From JACZUI01 sp965216725 (GTDB lineage: Bacteria > Actinomycetota > Acidimicrobiia > Spongiisociales > ZC4RG35), in the NCBI GenBank assembly GCA_965216725.1, contig CBDCGI010000001.1:1-64000 (forward strand): a DNA stretch of 64,000 bases, given 5' to 3'. The notes under the pieces are model-generated. The model did not search any database. It had not been told where the DNA came from and was given only the letters and a program-made list of their open reading frames with translations. Numbering within the stretch: the stretch's first letter is position 1; every line of letters starts with the position of its first letter. Below, piece after piece: positions 11,168-19,483 of this stretch. Made by a program: the position numbers and the translations under genes.

Positions 11168-11517
11168 GGGGGTGAAACGGTTTCGACGTTGAGTGTTGAG
11201 GCGTTGGAAGCGAGCCGGGGTCTCCGGGGCCCCGTCAACAAACCGGAACAACTAATAAGTGCCGAAGACAACTTCGCACTGGCTGCCTAATTAGCAGCTC
11301 GTCCGCCCGGCCGGCTCCCGCACGGTCGGGGTCGGGCGTCGTATAGCGGGATGCCCTCCGTGGGGTTCCGGGACCATGGGGTCAAGCACAACTCTGGATA
11401 GGTTCGGGGAAACTCGTCGTCAGAGTCCCCGACGCCGAAGCTCGCTGACGACTGCGCTCGGAGATGCCAGCGCTGATGGCTTGACGGACCGGGGTTCGAC
11501 TCCCCGCACCTCCACCA
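11168..11517 (+). ncRNA. ssrA: tmRNA (transfer-messenger RNA)
   Basis: The 5' GGGGGTG (11168-11174) pairs with the 3' CACCTCC followed by an encoded ACCA (ending 11517), giving the tRNA-like acceptor. The T-arm GGGGTTCGACTCCCC is just before it. The tag reading frame at 11237-11290 encodes NKPEQLISAEDNFALAA and a TAA stop. The ALAA end is the usual signal for ClpXP, and clpP and clpX lie 11 kb downstream. It directly follows smpB, as in many actinobacteria. Confidence 0.95.
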
Positions 11518-11527
11518 TTGCCTCCTT

Positions 11528-11573
11528 CGAGTGTGCTTGTCCTCTCGGTATTTGGGTAGGACAAGCACACTCG
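11528..11573 (+). terminator. 15-bp perfect hairpin after tmRNA
   Basis: Arms 11528-11542 and 11559-11573 are perfectly complementary over 15 bases (CGAGTGTGCTTGTCC on the left) with a 16-base loop. No T-tract follows, but the position eleven bases after the tmRNA 3' end fits a terminator or 3'-end processing barrier. Confidence 0.6.
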
Positions 11574-11617
11574 ACGGGATGGGGCCCGTGACCGGGCGTC
11601 GCGAATACCATCTCGGG

Positions 11618-12136
11618 ATGGGTCTGGCAGACGAAATCGGCTACGAGATCGAACCCGGGAGCGGCTATCGCAAGGCGGTCCAGTCTGCTTCCCGTTCCCG
11701 GATCGCATCCTGGCTCCTACGTTTCGCCTTGCGTCCGCTGGATCTGGTCGCCAGACGTCTCACCCGTGGACGATCCACGCTTTCTGACTGGCTGGCGGGC
11801 CTGCCGCCGATCTGGCTGACCACCACAGGTGCCAGGAGCGGCCTGGCACGGGAGACCCCCCTCTATGGGGTTCCCTTCGGTGAGGGCTTGGCGGTGCTCG
11901 GTACCTCTTTTGGGCAGCCCCAGACACCGGGTTGGGTGTTCAATCTCGAAGCGGATCCCAATGCCGTGCTCCGATACCGAGGGTTGGAGCGCCGGGTCGT
12001 CGCACGCCGGGCAACGCCCGATGAGGAGCCGAAGATCTGGGACGCCGCGTCGTCCATCTACCGCGGTTACGGGGTTTATCGAAAGCGAGCCCCACACCGG
12101 GAGATCAGGGTTTTTGTTCTCGAGCCTGTCCCATAG
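11618..12136 (+). CDS. DDN-type F420-dependent oxidoreductase/nitroreductase family protein
   Basis: The 172-residue protein belongs to the actinobacterial deazaflavin (F420)-dependent nitroreductase family (DUF385/DDN). It shows the core ITTTGARSG-like strand (WLTTTGARSGLARETPLYGV) and the following GxxxAVLGTSFGQPQTPGWVFNLEADP segment that lines the cofactor site in the family. ATG 11618 fits the family start better than the upstream in-frame GTG, which lies inside the tmRNA hairpin. Natural substrates are unknown, and no F420 synthesis genes are in the window. Confidence 0.8.
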   Translation: MGLADEIGYEIEPGSGYRKAVQSASRSRIASWLLRFALRPLDLVARRLTRGRSTLSDWLAGLPPIWLTTTGARSGLARETPLYGVPFGEGLAVLGTSFGQPQTPGWVFNLEADPNAVLRYRGLERRVVARRATPDEEPKIWDAASSIYRGYGVYRKRAPHREIRVFVLEPVP

Positions 12137-12192
12137 CCCCCGGAACAGATATTGTGGGCCGACAACGGTCCGACGTGAATGAGGTGAGGCAA

Positions 12193-12507
12193 GTGGCCGA
12201 AGCGACCAAGTTGATGGTCTGGATAGATCAAGACCTATGCACCGGGGATGGGATCTGCGAAGAGATCACCCCCGACGTCTTCGTCGGTCGTGACGACGGG
12301 CTCTGGGTCGTCAAAGAGGAGTCGAAGCATTTTGGCCGTACGGTTGTGTTCGACGGAGAAGACGGCGACGGCCACGGTCCGGACGGTGCGCGGGGTCTGG
12401 CCCGGGTTCCGGACGCATTGATCGAAGACACCATCGAATCGGCCGAGGAATGCCCCGGTGAGTGCATCATGATCGAGCCGTACCAGGACGACGCAGTCTT
12501 CTCGTGA
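12193..12507 (+). CDS. Small ferredoxin, probably single [3Fe-4S]/[4Fe-4S] cluster
   Basis: The 104-residue cytoplasmic electron carrier has the start pattern VWIDQDLCTGDGIC and a C-terminal ECPGEC. Cys16, Cys22 and the Cys of the CP motif are the likely cluster ligands. The central ligand position is Asp19, as in [3Fe-4S] ferredoxins of the P450-partner type. A ~30-residue acidic/Gly insert (VFDGEDGDGHGPDG) separates the halves. GTG 12193 is chosen because a GAGGTGAGG ribosome site precedes it. Possible partners nearby are the acyl-CoA dehydrogenase or the F420 enzyme, but this is not shown. Confidence 0.75.
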   Translation: MAEATKLMVWIDQDLCTGDGICEEITPDVFVGRDDGLWVVKEESKHFGRTVVFDGEDGDGHGPDGARGLARVPDALIEDTIESAEECPGECIMIEPYQDDAVFS

Positions 12508-12532
12508 GGAGAACCTTCGGCCAATCGAGCGG

Positions 12533-12628
12533 GTGATCCTCCGTCTCGACGACGAAGGTGTGGCTACCGCCGAAATCGCCAGGATGATCGGCAAGCGCCC
12601 CAAGACGGTTGAGCGGATACGGAGATGA
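12533..12628 (+). CDS. Tiny helix-turn-helix ORF without an evident normal start
   Basis: A frame open from about 12473 to the TGA at 12626-12628 encodes ENLRPIERVILRLDDEG followed by a helix-turn-helix-like TAEIARMIGKRPKTVERIRR. The only standard start is GTG 12533, which would cut away the LRPIER part that is also found at the same place in the next ORF. Its stop overlaps the ATG of that ORF (ATGA). It may be a decayed duplicate, or be translated from a non-AUG start or by slippage from the ferredoxin gene. Confidence 0.35.
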   Translation: MILRLDDEGVATAEIARMIGKRPKTVERIRR

Positions 12629-12810
12629 TCGACTTCAAGGAGGATTCTGTCCGTGAGAGTCCCGGCCCGAGTCAGGGTCTCCGGCCGATTGAAAGGGTGG
12701 TTATCGCCCTTCGACGGCAAGGGGAGAGCTATGGCCTCATCGGCAATCGGCTCGGTAGAAGCGGCGCCCACGTCCGGAGAATCGAGAGTTACGCACTCCT
12801 CAAGAGCTGA
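12625..12810 (+). CDS. Small helix-turn-helix protein (sigma-70 region 4-like)
   Basis: The 61-residue protein consists of a short leader and one helix-turn-helix unit: LRPIERVVIALRRQGESYG then LIGNRLGRSGAHVRRIESYA. The second part resembles the sequence-reading helix of sigma region 4 or LuxR-type domains. ATG 12625 overlaps the stop of the preceding mini-HTH and a GGAG-like site is weak, so translation may depend on coupling. The stop is three bases before the mvaB start. Function is unknown; a small DNA-binding regulator is the simplest guess. Confidence 0.5.
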   Translation: MIDFKEDSVRESPGPSQGLRPIERVVIALRRQGESYGLIGNRLGRSGAHVRRIESYALLKS

Positions 12811-12813
12811 TCG

Positions 12814-13722
12814 TTGAGCGATCATCCCGACAGCGTCCAAATCACCGAATCGTCATCGCGGGATGGTCTCCAATCTCTTGGTGTCTTCATCCCAACCGAG
12901 AGCAAGTCGCAGCTGATAGACGACCTTGCCGCCACAGGCTTGAAGACCTTCGATGCTGTGTCGTTTGTCAATCCAAAGGCAGTACCGCAGATGGCCGATG
13001 GGGCAGAGGTGGTCGCGGGAGTCACCGCATCCGGCGTCGACCTTTATGGGCTGGCTCCGAACATGAAGGGCCTGGAAGCGGCGGTTGAGGCTGGGCTGAC
13101 TCACGTGGGGCTGCTGACAGCAGCCTCGGACACGTTCAACGTGCGCAATATCAACGCCACCGTCGACGAGTCCATGCACCGCATCAGACGGATTCTCCTA
13201 GAGGGTCCGGAGGACCTGACTTATCGGGCCTACATATCGACGGCGACACATTGCCCCTTCGAGGGGGAGCAGGATCCTGACTGGGTCGCCCATCTCGCGG
13301 AGACCCTCCTCGAATGGGGGGCCGACGCCGTCTTCCTTGGAGAAACCATCGGCAAGGCGACGCCCGCCCACGTTGAAGCACTCCTCGATCAGGTGATGGA
13401 ACGCGCCGAGCCGCACCAGGTTGGTGTTCATTTCCACGATACGTACGGGCAGGCCGTGGCCAACACCCGTACCGCTCTGGAGTACGACATCCACATGATG
13501 GATTCGTCGGCGGGAGGTCTCGGAGGGTGCCCTTATGCGCCTGGGGCCACCGGAAACGTGGCAACCGAGGACCTGATCTGGCTCCTCGACGGCTTGGGCA
13601 TCGAGCACGGTGTCGATCTAGGAGCCGTGGCTCGAGTCGCCACGCAGTTCTGCGACGACCACAATCTGGCGTACAACAGCAAGGCCGGCAGGGCGTTTCT
13701 CGCGGCACAGGGGGACGAGTGA
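12814..13722 (+). CDS. Hydroxymethylglutaryl-CoA lyase family protein
   Basis: The 302-residue TIM-barrel enzyme of the HMGL-like family probably cleaves HMG-CoA to acetoacetate and acetyl-CoA in leucine breakdown. It shows the start motif SSRDGLQ, the metal-binding HFHDTYGQAVAN, and the signature GGLGGCPYAPGATGNVATED with the catalytic Cys. The first motif reads ESSSRDGLQ instead of the usual xGPRDGLQ, so a related lyase activity cannot be excluded. It starts with TTG just after the HTH gene and overlaps the acyl-CoA dehydrogenase start by four bases, which supports a joint role in branched-chain acyl-CoA catabolism. Confidence 0.85.
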   Translation: MSDHPDSVQITESSSRDGLQSLGVFIPTESKSQLIDDLAATGLKTFDAVSFVNPKAVPQMADGAEVVAGVTASGVDLYGLAPNMKGLEAAVEAGLTHVGLLTAASDTFNVRNINATVDESMHRIRRILLEGPEDLTYRAYISTATHCPFEGEQDPDWVAHLAETLLEWGADAVFLGETIGKATPAHVEALLDQVMERAEPHQVGVHFHDTYGQAVANTRTALEYDIHMMDSSAGGLGGCPYAPGATGNVATEDLIWLLDGLGIEHGVDLGAVARVATQFCDDHNLAYNSKAGRAFLAAQGDE

Positions 13723-14858
13723 AATCCATCTACATGAGCGACGATCTGGAAGCGATCAGGGCTCAAACCAGGGAGTTCGTGGAGAGGGAGATTGTTCCCA
13801 ACGTCGAAGACTGGGAGCGCCAAGGCGCGGTGCCTCGAACTGTGCTCGACGAGATGGGGAAGCTCGGCTTCTACGGCTTGCGAATCCCCGAGGAATTCGG
13901 GGGCCTCGGCCTCGGGACGCTGTCTTCGGTTGTGTTCGCCGAGGAGCTTGGCCGGTGCACTTCGGGTGGTGTCACGATCACCGTCTTGGTCCATACCGAC
14001 CTGGCCACCCCTTACGTGCTCCACTTTGGCACCCCCGACCAGAAGAGACGTTGGCTGCCCAAATTCGCCACCGGGGAGTTGCTCACAGCCATCGGTGTCA
14101 CCGAGCCCGATACTGGCTCTGACGTTGCCGCGATCAAGACATCGGCACGACGAGATGGCGACGGGTGGCGGCTCAACGGATCGAAGATGTTCATCACTAA
14201 TGGGAGCATCGCCGACGTGATCTTCATCGCGGCACGCACCAACCCCGATGTGAAGGGGTCGAGGGGAATCTCCATTTTTGCCGTCGACCACGGCACGGAT
14301 GGCCTATCGGCGAGCCAGATAGACAAGATGGGATGGCATGCGTCGGACACGGCCCTCCTCAGCCTCGACGACGTCTGGGTGTCCGAGGACAGGCTTGTCG
14401 GCGAGCTGAACCAGGGCTTCTACTACATCATGTCCAATTTCCAGAACGAGCGGCTGGCGATCATGGGGCAGGCGCTTGGCGAGGCGCAGAAAGGCATCGA
14501 CCTCACCGTCGACTATGTGAAGAATCGCTCAGCGTTCGGTGGTCCGCTTTGGGATAAGCAGGCGATCAGGCAGCGGCTGGCTATGCGCCAGGCTGAAGTG
14601 GACGCCGGGCGCGAGCTCACGTATCGCGCGGCGTGGCTGATCGAACAAGGCGAAGACCCGGTGCGCCTTACCTCGGAGGCCAAGGCGTTTGTCGGTGAGC
14701 TGGCCAATCGGGTGCTCTACGACTGTGTCCAGTTTCACGGCGGGATGGGGTTTGCCTCCGAGTCGGCAGTCTCACGCATGTATCGCGACGTCCGGATCAA
14801 CTCGATTGGCGGGGGTGCCACTGAGGTGATGCTCGATGAAGTGGCAAAGCGGATGTGA
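13719..14858 (+). CDS. Acyl-CoA dehydrogenase
   Basis: This 379-residue FAD flavoprotein oxidises acyl-CoA to enoyl-CoA. Family motifs are clear: TEPDTGSD (FAD/acyl binding), WRLNGSKMFITNG, NERLAIMGQALG, RSAFGGPLWDKQAIRQ, and the C-terminal QFHGGMGFASESAVSRMYRD and GGATEVM, with the glutamate at the usual catalytic base position. GTG 13719 overlaps the lyase stop and gives the expected N terminus; a longer frame upstream is only a shadow of the lyase gene. Substrate chain length is unknown; the neighbour suggests a leucine-pathway substrate such as isovaleryl-CoA. Confidence 0.93.
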   Translation: MKSIYMSDDLEAIRAQTREFVEREIVPNVEDWERQGAVPRTVLDEMGKLGFYGLRIPEEFGGLGLGTLSSVVFAEELGRCTSGGVTITVLVHTDLATPYVLHFGTPDQKRRWLPKFATGELLTAIGVTEPDTGSDVAAIKTSARRDGDGWRLNGSKMFITNGSIADVIFIAARTNPDVKGSRGISIFAVDHGTDGLSASQIDKMGWHASDTALLSLDDVWVSEDRLVGELNQGFYYIMSNFQNERLAIMGQALGEAQKGIDLTVDYVKNRSAFGGPLWDKQAIRQRLAMRQAEVDAGRELTYRAAWLIEQGEDPVRLTSEAKAFVGELANRVLYDCVQFHGGMGFASESAVSRMYRDVRINSIGGGATEVMLDEVAKRM

Positions 14859-14862
14859 CGAG

Positions 14863-15282
14863 TCAGCCTTCTGGCTTTGAAGCGATGTGCTCGGCGGCCA
14901 AAGCGACTTCCTCGGATTCCAGTGGGCGGAACGACATTTCGATCCCTGACCACAAAGTCTTCGACCTCGGGTAGAACCAGATCGGCAGCACCAGGTTGGC
15001 GGCGACCGTGATGACGCCGATGGCAACCCATGGCACATCTGGCCATGTGAGGGCTATCCCCCCGACGAACACCACGAGGAACAGGCCGAAGGTGAAGACG
15101 GTGTTGGTGATCAAGGCTCCGACCCAATAGCCCTCCTCTCTCTCGAACTTCAGCCCACATGTCGGGCATCGTTCGCTCAGGTTGAAGAAGGAGGTGAATG
15201 GCCGAGCCCCACAGCGGGGACACTTCTTTCGCAGCCCGCGCATGGCGAGAGTGAATGTTGATGCACTCGGATCGCGGGACAC
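14863..15282 (-). CDS. DUF983 family small membrane protein
   Basis: The 139-residue protein begins with two CxxC pairs (CPRCGARP and CPTCGLKF) typical of DUF983, followed by the EREEGYWVGALI motif and two membrane segments (about 55-75 and 82-104). The C terminus is cytoplasmic and acidic. The family has no proven function. It converges on the acyl-CoA dehydrogenase gene and diverges from pdxH with only 24 bases between starts, so the two promoters must overlap. Confidence 0.85.
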   Translation of the reverse strand: MSRDPSASTFTLAMRGLRKKCPRCGARPFTSFFNLSERCPTCGLKFEREEGYWVGALITNTVFTFGLFLVVFVGGIALTWPDVPWVAIGVITVAANLVLPIWFYPRSKTLWSGIEMSFRPLESEEVALAAEHIASKPEG

Positions 15283-15306
15283 TGGCGGAGGCTATCGTCG
15301 CCACCC

Positions 15307-15948
15307 GTGATAGATGAACGTGTGCTGCGAGCGCGCCACGAATACGAAACAAGCGGACTTCTCGAAAGCGACTTGGCGGCCGATCCTTTCATTCAGTTCG
15401 AGAGTTGGTACGCGGAGGTCGATGACGTCGGCGTGGAGCAGGCGAATGCGTTCGTGCTCTCCACGGCCGACAGCGAGGGCCGACCATCCGCGCGGGCGGT
15501 CTTGATGAAGGGGTTCAGCGACCGGGGACTCGTCTTCTACTCCAACTCCGAGAGCCGAAAAGGGCACGATTTGAGGGCTAATCCCCGGGCTGCGGCGACA
15601 TTTGTCTGGACGTCGGTCCACCGGCAGGTCCGAATTGAGGGTGGCGTCGCGGCTGTGTCCGATTCTGAGGTCGACGAGTATTTCCGGACGCGTCCGAGAG
15701 GTGCCCGTATCGCGGCCACTATCTCCACCCAAAGTTCTGTGATTGACAGCAGGTCCGCTCTCGAGGCCCAATTCGCCAAGCTCGACGAGCAAGCCGGCGA
15801 CGATCTGCCCCGGCCGCGGCAGTGGGCGGGGTGGCGTCTTCAGCCCTACAGCGTCGAGTTCTGGCAGGGCCGGCGCAACCGTCTCCATGACCGGCTGCGG
15901 TACCGCCGAGTCGACGGCCTCTGGGTTGTGGAGAGGCTGGCACCGTGA
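15307..15948 (+). CDS. pdxH: Pyridoxamine 5'-phosphate oxidase
   Basis: PdxH oxidises pyridoxine/pyridoxamine 5'-phosphate to pyridoxal phosphate using FMN. The 213-residue protein shows the FMN-binding RAVLMKGFSDRGLVFYSN (about 60-77), the SRKGHDL motif, QVRIEGGV and the C-terminal signature GWRLQPYSVEFWQGRRNRLHD with WVVERLAP at the end. It starts with GTG. The last four bases overlap the next gene. Confidence 0.93.
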   Translation: MIDERVLRARHEYETSGLLESDLAADPFIQFESWYAEVDDVGVEQANAFVLSTADSEGRPSARAVLMKGFSDRGLVFYSNSESRKGHDLRANPRAAATFVWTSVHRQVRIEGGVAAVSDSEVDEYFRTRPRGARIAATISTQSSVIDSRSALEAQFAKLDEQAGDDLPRPRQWAGWRLQPYSVEFWQGRRNRLHDRLRYRRVDGLWVVERLAP

Positions 15949-16688
15949 GGATTCGTGTCCTGGGTGCCTCTGGAACGTTCCCATCTCCCGGTCGTCCGGC
16001 TTCTGGGTATCTGATCGAGCATGGGTCGACAAGGGTGTGGTGTGATGCGGGTGCCGGAACGCTCATGTCCCTTCCCGTCCCGCTTGACGCCGTCGACGCG
16101 GTTGTCGTCTCTCACCAGCACCCCGATCACTGCGGCGACTTGTTCGCCGCCTTTCACGCTTGGGCCTATCGCCCCGAGCCCCGCACCGGCGTACCTTTCT
16201 ACGGCCCGGAGTCGGTGTGGGACCGCATGTCGCAATTCCTCGACAAGTGGCAAGGCTCAAACCTCTACGAGACCTTTGACTTCCATCCGGTGTGGACCGG
16301 TGATGACGCCCAGCTGGGTGACATCGCGATCAAGTTCACGGAGATGGATCACTCGGTGCCGACAGTGGGATCGCGATGGGAAGCCAACAACCACAGCTTC
16401 TTCTACACCGGGGACACGGGCCCGGCCGGCGATTGGCGAGAGTACGCCCGCGACGTGAACGTCTTCCTGTGTGAAGCCACATACCAGGGCGAATCCGGGG
16501 TCAATCCCTATCCCCACCATCTCACCGCGGGCGAAGCGGGGGAGATTGCCCGGGAAGTGGAAGCCGATCGCTTGGTGCTCACCCACATCCCGCCGTATCG
16601 AGAGCCCAGCCAGTCGGTGGCAGAGGCTGAGGCGACTTATGGCAAGCCGGTTGCTCTCGCAGTGCCGGGAGGAGTGATAGATGTCTGA
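15945..16688 (+). CDS. MBL-fold hydrolase, Rv1339-like (class II cAMP phosphodiesterase type)
   Basis: The 247-residue protein has the metal-binding SHQHPDHCGD (His57, His59, Asp61, His62), a later metal Asp in FFYTGDTG, and the His of LTHIPPY. In mycobacteria the homologous gene lies beside rphA and rdgB exactly as here and encodes an atypical class II-like cyclic nucleotide phosphodiesterase, so cAMP hydrolysis is the best guess. RNase Z-like activity is an alternative. It starts with GTG, overlaps pdxH by four bases and rph by eight. Confidence 0.8.
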   Translation: MRIRVLGASGTFPSPGRPASGYLIEHGSTRVWCDAGAGTLMSLPVPLDAVDAVVVSHQHPDHCGDLFAAFHAWAYRPEPRTGVPFYGPESVWDRMSQFLDKWQGSNLYETFDFHPVWTGDDAQLGDIAIKFTEMDHSVPTVGSRWEANNHSFFYTGDTGPAGDWREYARDVNVFLCEATYQGESGVNPYPHHLTAGEAGEIAREVEADRLVLTHIPPYREPSQSVAEAEATYGKPVALAVPGGVIDV

Positions 16689-17382
16689 GCGAACACCAGA
16701 TCAAATGCGACCGGTATCAATGGAACTTGGTTTCACAGATTCAACTCCGGGGTCGGTTCTCATCTCCTTCGGGGCCACGAGGGTTCTATGCACGGCGTCA
16801 GTGGAGGCGGAGGTGCCACGGTGGATGAGAGACTCGGGTCGGGGTTGGGTTACCGCCGAGTATGGGATGCTGCCCGGTTCCTCGAGAGAGCGAGTCCGGC
16901 GCGACCATGTGAGCGGAGGTCGAGCGAAGGAGATCTCGCGCTTGATCGGGCGGTCGCTCAGGGCAGCGGTTGACCTGAAGGCGATGGGGGAGTTGATGGT
17001 TCGGGTCGATTGCGACGTCATCGAAGCTGACGGTGGCACCAGGACAGCAGCCATCACCGGCGGTTGGGTCGCGTTACAGCAAGCGCTCGATGAAGCCGTG
17101 GAGAGGGGAAGCCTCGAGCGCAACCCGATAATCGACCGCGTTGCTGCGGTCTCGGTCGGCATTGTCGACGGTGTGAACTGGTTGGATCTCGACTACGAGC
17201 GTGATGTCGCGGCCGATGTCGATCTGAACGTTGTGATGAGCGGGCGAGGCCTCGTCGTCGAGGTGCAGGGCACTGCTGAGCGTGCGCCCTTCTCGAGGGC
17301 CGATTTAGACGCGTTGCTCGATCTTGCAGAGTCCGGAATCGCTGAGCTCCATCAACTACAGGAGCGGGCGGTGCTGGAGTGA
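16681..17382 (+). CDS. rph: Ribonuclease PH
   Basis: RNase PH trims tRNA 3' ends phosphorolytically. The 233-residue protein shows the conserved start RTPDQMRPV, GWVTAEYGMLPGSSRERVRR (with the phosphate-site arginines), RLIGRSLRAAVDL and DCDVIEADGGTRTAAITG. Length and order are normal. It overlaps both neighbours, forming a compact operon with the MBL hydrolase and rdgB. Confidence 0.97.
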   Translation: MSERTPDQMRPVSMELGFTDSTPGSVLISFGATRVLCTASVEAEVPRWMRDSGRGWVTAEYGMLPGSSRERVRRDHVSGGRAKEISRLIGRSLRAAVDLKAMGELMVRVDCDVIEADGGTRTAAITGGWVALQQALDEAVERGSLERNPIIDRVAAVSVGIVDGVNWLDLDYERDVAADVDLNVVMSGRGLVVEVQGTAERAPFSRADLDALLDLAESGIAELHQLQERAVLE

Positions 17383-17957
17383 TCCCGAGGCTGGTGGTCG
17401 CCTCCAAGAATCCGGACAAGATCACTGAGATTGAGGACGTCCTGGCCACCGCGGGCCTGGCCGACGAGATCGTGCGTGGCTTGGACTGGCCGGATATCGA
17501 CGAGGACGGCACGACTTTGGAGGAAAACGCCTTGATCAAAGGGAGAGCCGTGGTTGCGGCAACCGGCCTGCCGGTCGTGGCCGACGACACCGGATTGATG
17601 GTTGACGCACTCGGCGGCGCCCCCGGGGTACACACGGCCCGTTTCGCCGGCCCCGACGCCACCTACTCGGACAATGTCAGTCTGCTTCTCGAGCAGATGG
17701 AGGGCGTCGCCGACCGCCGGGCAAGATTTGTGACCGTAGCCGCGCTGGTCATGCCCGACGGGGCCGAGATCACCGCCGAGGGCTCGTTGGACGGCGTCAT
17801 CACCTCGGCACCAAGAGGTGCGGGCGGATTCGGTTACGACCCGGTTTTTGAATTGGGGGACGGACGAACGCTTGCTGAGATGTCCGATGGCGAGAAGAAC
17901 TCCCTGTCGCATCGAGCCAGAGCGATCCTGGCTTTGGCTTCAGAGCTAGGGGCATGA
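17379..17957 (+). CDS. rdgB: XTP/dITP pyrophosphatase (RdgB/HAM1)
   Basis: This 192-residue enzyme removes non-canonical purine triphosphates (XTP, ITP, dITP) from the nucleotide pool. It shows LVVASKNPDKITEI at the start, the substrate loop TLEENALIKGRA, PVVADDTGLMVDALGGAPGVHTARFAG and the GFGYDPVF and LSHRARA motifs. It starts with GTG overlapping the rph stop and overlaps the next gene by four bases. Confidence 0.96.
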   Translation: MIPRLVVASKNPDKITEIEDVLATAGLADEIVRGLDWPDIDEDGTTLEENALIKGRAVVAATGLPVVADDTGLMVDALGGAPGVHTARFAGPDATYSDNVSLLLEQMEGVADRRARFVTVAALVMPDGAEITAEGSLDGVITSAPRGAGGFGYDPVFELGDGRTLAEMSDGEKNSLSHRARAILALASELGA

Positions 17958-19189
17958 CCCGGCCCAAGGTGGTCATCATCGGGGGAGGGTTCGCAGGCTT
18001 GAATGCGGCCAAGGCCCTCAATCGAGAGCCTGTCGATGTGACGATCATCGATCGTCGCAACTTTCATCTTTTCCAGCCTCTGCTCTATCAAGTCGCCACG
18101 GCGGCCTTGAATCCGAGCGATATCGCCTATCCGATTCGATCGGTTTTCAAACGACAGCGCAACGTGAGCCAGGTGATTCTGGGAGAGGTCGTCGGAATCG
18201 ACAGGACGAAACGTCAGGTGGTTCTCGATGATGGCGCCCAAGTCGAGTACGACTATTTGGTAGTGGCTGCCGGGGCCACCCACTCCTATTTCGGGAATGA
18301 GGATTGGGAGAGTGATGCTCCGGGGCTCAAGACCGTCGAGGATGCGCTCCTCATTAGGCGGAAGGTGCTGGAAGCGTTCGAAGGGGCGGAGCGACGTCCC
18401 GAACAGTCAGCGGCACTACTGACCTTCGTCGTGGTGGGAGCGGGCCCGACAGGTGTCGAATTGGCCGGGTCACTCGTGGAGATTGCCGTCCATTCGATGT
18501 CAAGCGAGTTCGACCGGGTGGATCCGGCAGAGGCGCGCGTGGTGTTAGTAGAAGGGGCTGATCGGGTCCTGCCCCCGTATCCACCTTCGCTGTCTGACTC
18601 GGCGAGGCGTCAGTTGGAGAGCCTCGGTGTCGAGGTCGTGACCGGTGACGTGGTGGTCGGCGTCGACGGAGACGGCGTGACCCTTGCGAGCGGCGTCCGA
18701 ATCGATGCCGGGACGATCATCTGGGCGGCCGGTGTCAAGGCGTCCCCGCTCGGATCCATGGTCGCTGACGAAACTGACGGCTCCGGGCGTGTACGCGTTT
18801 CCCCCGACCTGTCGATCCCCGACGACGAGCGGGTGTTTGTGGCCGGTGATCTGGCAGCAGTGGAGGGTGTTCCGGGCGTCGCGCCCGCGGCAATGCAGAT
18901 GGGGCGTCACGTTGCCAGATCGATATTGGCCTCGATCCGCGAGGAGTCTCGACCTTCCTTCCGCTACAGCGACAAAGGATCGTTGGCGACGATCGGGCGA
19001 GCCAGGGCCGTGGCAGACATTCGGGGCCTCCGTTTCTCGGGGTTCCCTGCCTGGTTGGCCTGGTTGGCCATCCACATCTTCTATCTGATCGGGTTTCGAA
19101 ACCGCTTCTTCGTCCTCGCCGGCTGGGCTTGGCACTATCTGACGTTCCGCAGGGGAGCCCGGATCATTACCGGGCTGCCCGAGGGGTAA
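17954..19189 (+). CDS. Type II NADH dehydrogenase (NAD(P)/FAD oxidoreductase)
   Basis: The 411-residue flavoprotein transfers electrons from NADH to quinone without proton pumping, at the inner face of the membrane. FAD-binding GGGFAGL is at residues 9-15, the NADH-binding VVVGAGPTGVELAGSL at about 157-172, and VFVAGDLAAVEG near the C-terminal third. A hydrophobic C-terminal stretch (WLAWLAIHIFYLIGF) is the likely membrane anchor. It ends the pdxH-to-ndh run of overlapping genes. Confidence 0.92.
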   Translation: MTRPKVVIIGGGFAGLNAAKALNREPVDVTIIDRRNFHLFQPLLYQVATAALNPSDIAYPIRSVFKRQRNVSQVILGEVVGIDRTKRQVVLDDGAQVEYDYLVVAAGATHSYFGNEDWESDAPGLKTVEDALLIRRKVLEAFEGAERRPEQSAALLTFVVVGAGPTGVELAGSLVEIAVHSMSSEFDRVDPAEARVVLVEGADRVLPPYPPSLSDSARRQLESLGVEVVTGDVVVGVDGDGVTLASGVRIDAGTIIWAAGVKASPLGSMVADETDGSGRVRVSPDLSIPDDERVFVAGDLAAVEGVPGVAPAAMQMGRHVARSILASIREESRPSFRYSDKGSLATIGRARAVADIRGLRFSGFPAWLAWLAIHIFYLIGFRNRFFVLAGWAWHYLTFRRGARIITGLPEG

Positions 19190-19229
19190 GCCAGAAGGCG
19201 GGAACGGGTTCAGCCGATTGGTTCTTCGG

Positions 19230-19313
19230 TGCGGGCGAGAGGACTCGAACCTCCACGGGATTGCTCCCACAGGGACCTAAACCCTGCGCGTCTTCCAGTT
19301 CCGCCACACCCGC
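19230..19313 (-). tRNA. tRNA-Leu (anticodon TAG)
   Basis: Read on the minus strand, acceptor arms GCGGGTG and CGCCCGC pair, with discriminator A at 19230. The anticodon stem CAGGG/CCCTG holds the loop TTTAGGT, giving anticodon TAG (codons CUA/CUN). The long variable arm and the GGAACTGGAAGAC D-arm are typical of bacterial tRNA-Leu. The CCA end is not fully encoded. Confidence 0.93.
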
Positions 19314-19405
19314 GTGGTGAGGTCATTGTCGCAGACGAGTATCAAATCGGGCAGCCGCCTCGGGGTGGGGCGTCAGCCCGCAGAATCTTGGTGTGCTACG
19401 GGAAT

Positions 19406-19481
19406 TGGTGGGCCGCGCGGGACTCGAACCCGCAACCGTTTGATTAAGAGTCAACTGCGCTGCCAATTGCGCCAGCGGCCC
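19406..19481 (-). tRNA. tRNA-Lys (anticodon CTT)
   Basis: On the minus strand the acceptor GGGCCGC pairs with GCGGCCC, and the anticodon loop ACTCTTAATC contains CTT (codon AAG). The 3' CCA is encoded (19406-19408). It begins three bases after the stop of the minus-strand HTH gene, so it may be processed from the same transcript. Confidence 0.95.
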
Positions 19482-19483
19482 AC

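Noticed and set aside
11287..11708. Antisense ORFs across the tmRNA
   Set aside because: They are readings of a structured RNA gene and its hairpin, with no protein features.
18354..19270. Minus-strand frames within ndh
   Set aside because: They lie wholly inside the well-supported NADH dehydrogenase gene and show low-complexity Arg/Pro composition.
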